From an uncultured Lachnospiraceae bacterium (lineage in GTDB: Bacteria > Bacillota_A > Clostridia > Lachnospirales > Lachnospiraceae): a stretch of 8,695 bases of DNA. Below the pieces are notes generated by a model. The model was not told the DNA's origin and did not search any database. It saw nothing but the letters and a program-made list of their open reading frames with translations. The DNA lies in the NCBI GenBank assembly GCA_947175285.1, contig CAMWMM010000184.1:1-8695 (forward strand), given 5' to 3'. Both the position numbers and the translations under genes were made by a program. Every line of letters starts with the position of its first letter. The stretch's first letter is position 1. This document shows, piece after piece, positions 5,534 to 8,695 of this stretch.

Positions 5534-7027
5534 TCAACAAATTATCACTGTTCCGGTCTCTGATACGCCCTGAACATGTAATCCCAGCCGTTTGTATTCC
5601 TGTATCTGTCCAATCAAGTTTACGTCTATTACTTCCCCGGGAACCAGAAGCGGTATTCCGGGAGGATAGAGATTGATAAAATCTCCCACAGCTTCTCCTT
5701 CTGCTTCCGAAAGCAGCACTTCTCTGCCGCTTTGCGCATTATCAAGCGCTTCTGCTATAGACATTCTAACGGCAGGCAGCGTCCTGCATTGTATATTTGG
5801 GTTGTTCCATGTAATAAGAGGAATCTTGTCTGCATCCTCTTCTATCCTATCATCAATCCGCCGCAATGCATCAGCCAATCTCTGCCAGCCTTCTTCTTCA
5901 TCTGCAATCGTCACCATTGCCAGCACAAAACTGTCCGCCGCCATTTCCATCTGCAAATGAAATTCATCCCGCAGGATATCATATAAATACTGTCCGCTTA
6001 TCCGTTTCCCATCCGGCAAAACGCCCGAAATAACAAGTTTTCCAATATCCCATGCCGTAAAATGATATTGTTCTTTTACAACCATGTCCTCTCTTCCGAT
6101 ACGAATATACCGGCACGTCTTCATCTGCTCGATAAAGTTTTTATAATATTTTTCCAATTTTTGAAAAGATATGGCAGCATGTTCCTCCATATATGATATA
6201 CAGGCGTCCACACTCGCCATCAATACATACGATGGACTGCTTGATTGATAAATGCTTAAATATCTGCGTAGTTTCTTACGATTCACACGGTGTCCGTTTA
6301 CATGCAATAACGCTGTCTGCGTCATGGCAGGCAGTGTCTTATGCAGACTGTGTATCACGATATCCGCACCCTGTTTTACCGCATTTTCCGGCACATTGTC
6401 TGCCAGACCGAAATGCGCTCCATGCGCCTCATCCACAATTAGGATTTTATCTTTTCTATGAACAATTTCACTAATTGCTTTAATATCCGATATGATTCCT
6501 TCATAGGTCGGTGAAGTTATCACAACAGCCCTGCAATCCGGATACTGCTCCAATGCTTTTTCCACATCCGCGGAACTGACAGCGTCGAAAATACCATATT
6601 CTGTAATTTGACCTGGATATAGATACCGCATTTGAAGTTCACGTAAAAATGCCGCATGATAGACCGACTTATGACAATTTCTTGCCGTTAAAATACTGTC
6701 ACGCCTGTCTGTTGCCGCCGAAACAGCAGCTAAAATCCCGCAGGTGCTTCCATTGACAAGGAAAAATGTCTCTTCTGCGCCATACAGTTTTGCAGCTTTT
6801 TCCTGCGCCTGTTTTAAAATACCCTCCGGATGGTGCAGATTGTCAAATCCGTCTATCTCCGTAATATCTATTTTGAAAGTCTCTGCCAACGGATATGGAA
6901 TACCCATGCTATTATTCCGTTTATGCCCCGGCATATGATACGGATAAAAATCGCTCTGTTCATATACGGCAAGTTTATCATACAGCGTCTGCGGACGACT
7001 CTGCTCTTTCTGCTTCAAATCTTTCAT
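5534..7027 (-). CDS. Orn/Lys/Arg decarboxylase family protein (YaaO type)
   Basis: This 497-residue PLP-dependent fold-type I decarboxylase is of the short form found in Gram-positives, lacking the N-terminal wing domain of the roughly 700-residue E. coli enzymes. Motifs are FYPYHMPGHKR (27-37), FLVNGSTCGI (89-98), DEAHGAHFG (199-207) and SLHKTLPAMTQTA (227-239), in which Lys230 is the Schiff-base lysine. The C-terminal domain ends with the typical LYPPGIPLLVPGE segment. The product would be a diamine or agmatine (cadaverine, putrescine or agmatine); the substrate cannot be read from the sequence. The ATG at 7027 overlaps the upstream TGA in ATGA, with AGGA seven bases before it. The B. subtilis homologue yaaO also sits next to the tmk-holB block, so the linkage is old. 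A gap with a likely promoter separates it from the next gene. Confidence 0.93.
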   Translation of the reverse strand: MKDLKQKEQSRPQTLYDKLAVYEQSDFYPYHMPGHKRNNSMGIPYPLAETFKIDITEIDGFDNLHHPEGILKQAQEKAAKLYGAEETFFLVNGSTCGILAAVSAATDRRDSILTARNCHKSVYHAAFLRELQMRYLYPGQITEYGIFDAVSSADVEKALEQYPDCRAVVITSPTYEGIISDIKAISEIVHRKDKILIVDEAHGAHFGLADNVPENAVKQGADIVIHSLHKTLPAMTQTALLHVNGHRVNRKKLRRYLSIYQSSSPSYVLMASVDACISYMEEHAAISFQKLEKYYKNFIEQMKTCRYIRIGREDMVVKEQYHFTAWDIGKLVISGVLPDGKRISGQYLYDILRDEFHLQMEMAADSFVLAMVTIADEEEGWQRLADALRRIDDRIEEDADKIPLITWNNPNIQCRTLPAVRMSIAEALDNAQSGREVLLSEAEGEAVGDFINLYPPGIPLLVPGEVIDVNLIGQIQEYKRLGLHVQGVSETGTVIIC

Positions 7028-7572
7028 GCCGATTTCCTGCGTTTTCCATGTCCTTTATGAAATCCGAGCGTTTCCATCAGAGAACAATATTTATCAGCCG
7101 CCGTAACCGTCCACGCTTCCCTGCACATAGGCGGCACAATGGTAAGCGGCCACATGTGTTTCTTTATAATATCACGCTGTCTGTCCGTTAACTCGTACTC
7201 TTTATCTGCATTCCGCAGCGCGGTATTCGGATGATGAAAGCCATGCAGTCTCTGCCTGTTCGCAAGATACTCCTTGTCGTGCCAGTCATAGAGAAAATAG
7301 TCATGCAGCAAAGAACCGCGTATTAAATCCCTTACGTTGCCGTGCAGACCCATTTTTTTATTTAAAATCAGACTATGTCTCGCCACACTCAGGCAGTGGT
7401 CGTTGACAGTCATACTTCCATGCTGAATATGCTCCTTTGTTTTTCTGAAATTATCGGAATGAATAATGTCATCGCCATATTGTTTTAGTAACTTATGAAT
7501 TCTGCGATGACGCTCATAACGTTTCCTGAATCGCTCTGCGCGATGCTGTGCTATTTTTTCAGAAATTTTCAT
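7024..7572 (-). CDS. HD-domain phosphohydrolase-like protein
   Basis: This is a 182-residue soluble protein with an HD-superfamily metal-binding pattern: His59 (in NDHCLSVARH), the paired His90-Asp91 (SLLHDYFLYDW), additional histidines at 110, 113 and 114 (LHGFHHPNTAL), His139 (IKKHMWPL) and Asp160 (VTAADKYCS). Such proteins hydrolyse phosphate esters, often of nucleotides, but the substrate is not predictable here. The N-terminal 30 residues are strongly basic (repeated Arg/Lys/His) and the tail is basic too, which hints at nucleic-acid or membrane-lipid contact. The ATG at 7572 has GGGGGA a few bases upstream. Its stop overlaps the decarboxylase start by four bases, so the two are co-translated. 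The 76-base gap before it is filled by double-hairpin element B. Confidence 0.83.
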   Translation of the reverse strand: MKISEKIAQHRAERFRKRYERHRRIHKLLKQYGDDIIHSDNFRKTKEHIQHGSMTVNDHCLSVARHSLILNKKMGLHGNVRDLIRGSLLHDYFLYDWHDKEYLANRQRLHGFHHPNTALRNADKEYELTDRQRDIIKKHMWPLTIVPPMCREAWTVTAADKYCSLMETLGFHKGHGKRRKSA

Positions 7573-7589
7573 TTTATCCCCCGTTCTTA

Positions 7590-7651
7590 CTCAGCCTGCG
7601 AGTTTGGGCGTAAGCACAAACTTGCGTGTGAAAAATTTATTTTTCACACTA
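7590..7651 (-). repeat. Double-hairpin intergenic element, copy B
   Basis: This element lies between the glycosyltransferase and the HD protein. The first hairpin (7626-7649) is a perfect 11-bp stem, GTGTGAAAAAT paired with ATTTTTCACAC, with a 2-base loop. The second (7598-7625) pairs GCGAGTTTG with CAAACTTGC around an inner GC-GTAA-GC. The coding-strand order TAG - A-rich hairpin - GTTTG hairpin - CAG.CTGAG matches copy A at 1528-1592, with the end blocks CCAAAC, CAG and TGAG shared. The TAG of the glycosyltransferase is its first triplet. No T-run follows, so it is not a classic terminator. Confidence 0.75.
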
Positions 7652-8695
7652 TTCCCCCTCTATTAATTCATGCAAAACCGCCGCGCGGTGTTCCCATGTA
7701 TGCGCCGCATTCGCCATTTCATAACCACAGTCAATTATCTCCTGCAGTTTCGGCGGGTTAGATAATAATTGATGCACCATATCCGGCAATGCTTCTATAT
7801 TTGCCGTAGAATATATTTTACAATTTTCCTCATCTTTCAGAATTTCATCTAAATAAACACTGCTGTCTGTCAGGCACAACGCGCCGTTAAGCATGGAATT
7901 AAAAATTCTATCATGTGCGCCGTCCCGAAACCAGGGCATCACATTTAAAGATATCTTGCTTTGGCACAATTTTTTCAAGCATCCTACGGAATCCAGACCA
8001 TTGCCGTCAACTATGTTTTCCGGCTTCTTACATTCCAGCTTCTCCCATCCGCTGCCGAAAACGTGCACTTTAATTCCTGCATCCGCAAGCGCTGCAACCG
8101 CCTGTCCTCTTGTCATAAAGCGGACATATAAATCAATAAATGTCAGCTTACTCAACACTTTCTTCAATTCCTCTTCCGTCACTTCCGGAATCTCTCTGCG
8201 AATATGTTCTTCCGCAACATCTTCAACCGTCCGCATCGGGTTTGCAAGCAAATCATCAATCATACCATAATAAAATGCCGTATATTCATCATCAATTCTC
8301 GTAATATACTTTTCAAACTGTGACGGCGGCGTATAATTGCCCACCATCGTTACATCATATCTGCGGTACTGTGCCGGAACATAAGAACGGTTAGGATAAA
8401 GCTGCGTTCCTGCAAGCGGCAGAAACGGTCCTCTCTTAATATCCGGAAAAAACCTCTGCATATATTTTTCGTGGTTCCTGTCGATGCTGATATGGTGATA
8501 ATCTTTTGGATGCTTCTCCAGAAAATGATGATAGTACATCGGATGATCCACGACAATATTATAGCTTGGTATCTGTAACGCATCCCACATCATTCTGTCA
8601 TTTTCATCCAGAAAAAAATCTTCTCCGCTCATTCCGTGAAAGTTAAAATTTACCAGTACGGTATTTCCTTTTTCAAAAAAACGGAAAAACTTCTC
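7649..8695 (-). CDS. CgeB-like glycosyltransferase (GT-B fold), C-terminal part
   Basis: 348 residues are visible. The reading frame stays open to the right edge, so the ATG at 8632 is probably internal: the 21 codons upstream of it (EKFFRFFEKGNTVLVNFNFH and on) read smoothly into the protein. The N-terminal half (visible residues about 30-100) has LQIPSYNIVVDHPMYY and matches the DUF3880-like region often fused to group 1 glycosyltransferases. The C-terminal part has VHVFGSGWEK (visible 210-219), then SLNVMPWFRDGAHDRIFN and MLNGALCLTD (visible 249-277), which correspond to the nucleotide-sugar binding region of the CgeB-like family. It likely transfers a sugar from a nucleotide donor to a surface polymer or protein; donor and acceptor are unknown. 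No signal peptide can be judged because the start is missing. It is followed by element B and then the HD gene. Confidence 0.8.
   Translation of the reverse strand, partial: EKFFRFFEKGNTVLVNFNFHGMSGEDFFLDENDRMMWDALQIPSYNIVVDHPMYYHHFLEKHPKDYHHISIDRNHEKYMQRFFPDIKRGPFLPLAGTQLYPNRSYVPAQYRRYDVTMVGNYTPPSQFEKYITRIDDEYTAFYYGMIDDLLANPMRTVEDVAEEHIRREIPEVTEEELKKVLSKLTFIDLYVRFMTRGQAVAALADAGIKVHVFGSGWEKLECKKPENIVDGNGLDSVGCLKKLCQSKISLNVMPWFRDGAHDRIFNSMLNGALCLTDSSVYLDEILKDEENCKIYSTANIEALPDMVHQLLSNPPKLQEIIDCGYEMANAAHTWEHRAAVLHELIEGE

Noticed and set aside
7893..8270. Plus-strand 125-codon open frame
   Set aside because: Antisense to the glycosyltransferase, which is supported by clear motifs; no independent evidence of coding.
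8350..8583. Minus-strand 77-codon frame within the glycosyltransferase
   Set aside because: Alternative frame of a gene with clear family motifs; no ribosome site or domain of its own.
8630..8632. ATG as the start of the glycosyltransferase
   Set aside because: The frame is open for all 21 codons upstream to the window edge, those codons read like part of the domain, and the bases before the ATG (AACTTTCACGGA) contain no convincing ribosome site.

Overview
All genes in this window lie on the minus strand, tightly packed, with gaps from 0 to about 150 bases and no RNA genes, insertion sequences or CRISPR arrays that I can see. The gene set and order match the conserved Firmicutes block that in Bacillus subtilis runs yaaO - tmk - yaaQ - yaaR - holB - yaaT(ricT) - yabA - yabB(trmN6) - yazA - yabC(rsmI). 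The protein wording (for example the TrmN6 stretch around NGYQIIQNPAKFCFGMDAV), the absence of yabA and the strong GGAGG ribosome sites suggest a gut-type clostridium, most likely Lachnospiraceae. That assignment is inference from gene content, not from a marker gene.

In the direction of transcription (high to low coordinates) the layout is as follows. A CgeB-like glycosyltransferase has a start beyond the right edge of the window. An HD-domain phosphohydrolase-like protein overlaps by four bases (ATGA) a short, YaaO-type Orn/Lys/Arg decarboxylase. A 154-base gap follows, with a likely promoter and a large imperfect hairpin. Then comes the main cluster: a divergent guanylate-kinase-like protein, YaaR (DUF327), DNA polymerase III delta prime (HolB), RicT (PSP1 domain) and TrmN6-type methyltransferase. 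After a 70-base gap filled by a double hairpin comes a lipoprotein with a DUF4015 (glycosyl-hydrolase-like) barrel. Its stop codon directly abuts the start of RsmI, which is cut by the left edge.

The core genes serve replication (HolB), RNA modification (TrmN6, RsmI), and RNA processing and developmental control (RicT). The decarboxylase makes a polyamine or diamine. Compared with B. subtilis, the thymidylate kinase slot is filled by a guanylate-kinase fold protein whose ATP site is intact but whose nucleotide-acceptor pocket looks altered. yaaQ/darA, yabA and yazA are missing, and a secreted DUF4015 lipoprotein sits between trmN6 and rsmI.

The most notable non-coding signal is a pair of related intergenic elements of about 62-65 bases (1528-1592 and 7590-7651). 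Each consists of two adjacent hairpins, and each begins exactly at the TAG stop codon of the upstream gene. A third hairpin element (5421-5484) sits in the leader of the main cluster and creates a false N-terminal extension of the kinase-like gene. The rest of the window looks like ordinary chromosomal core; I see no clearly new defence or mobile system.
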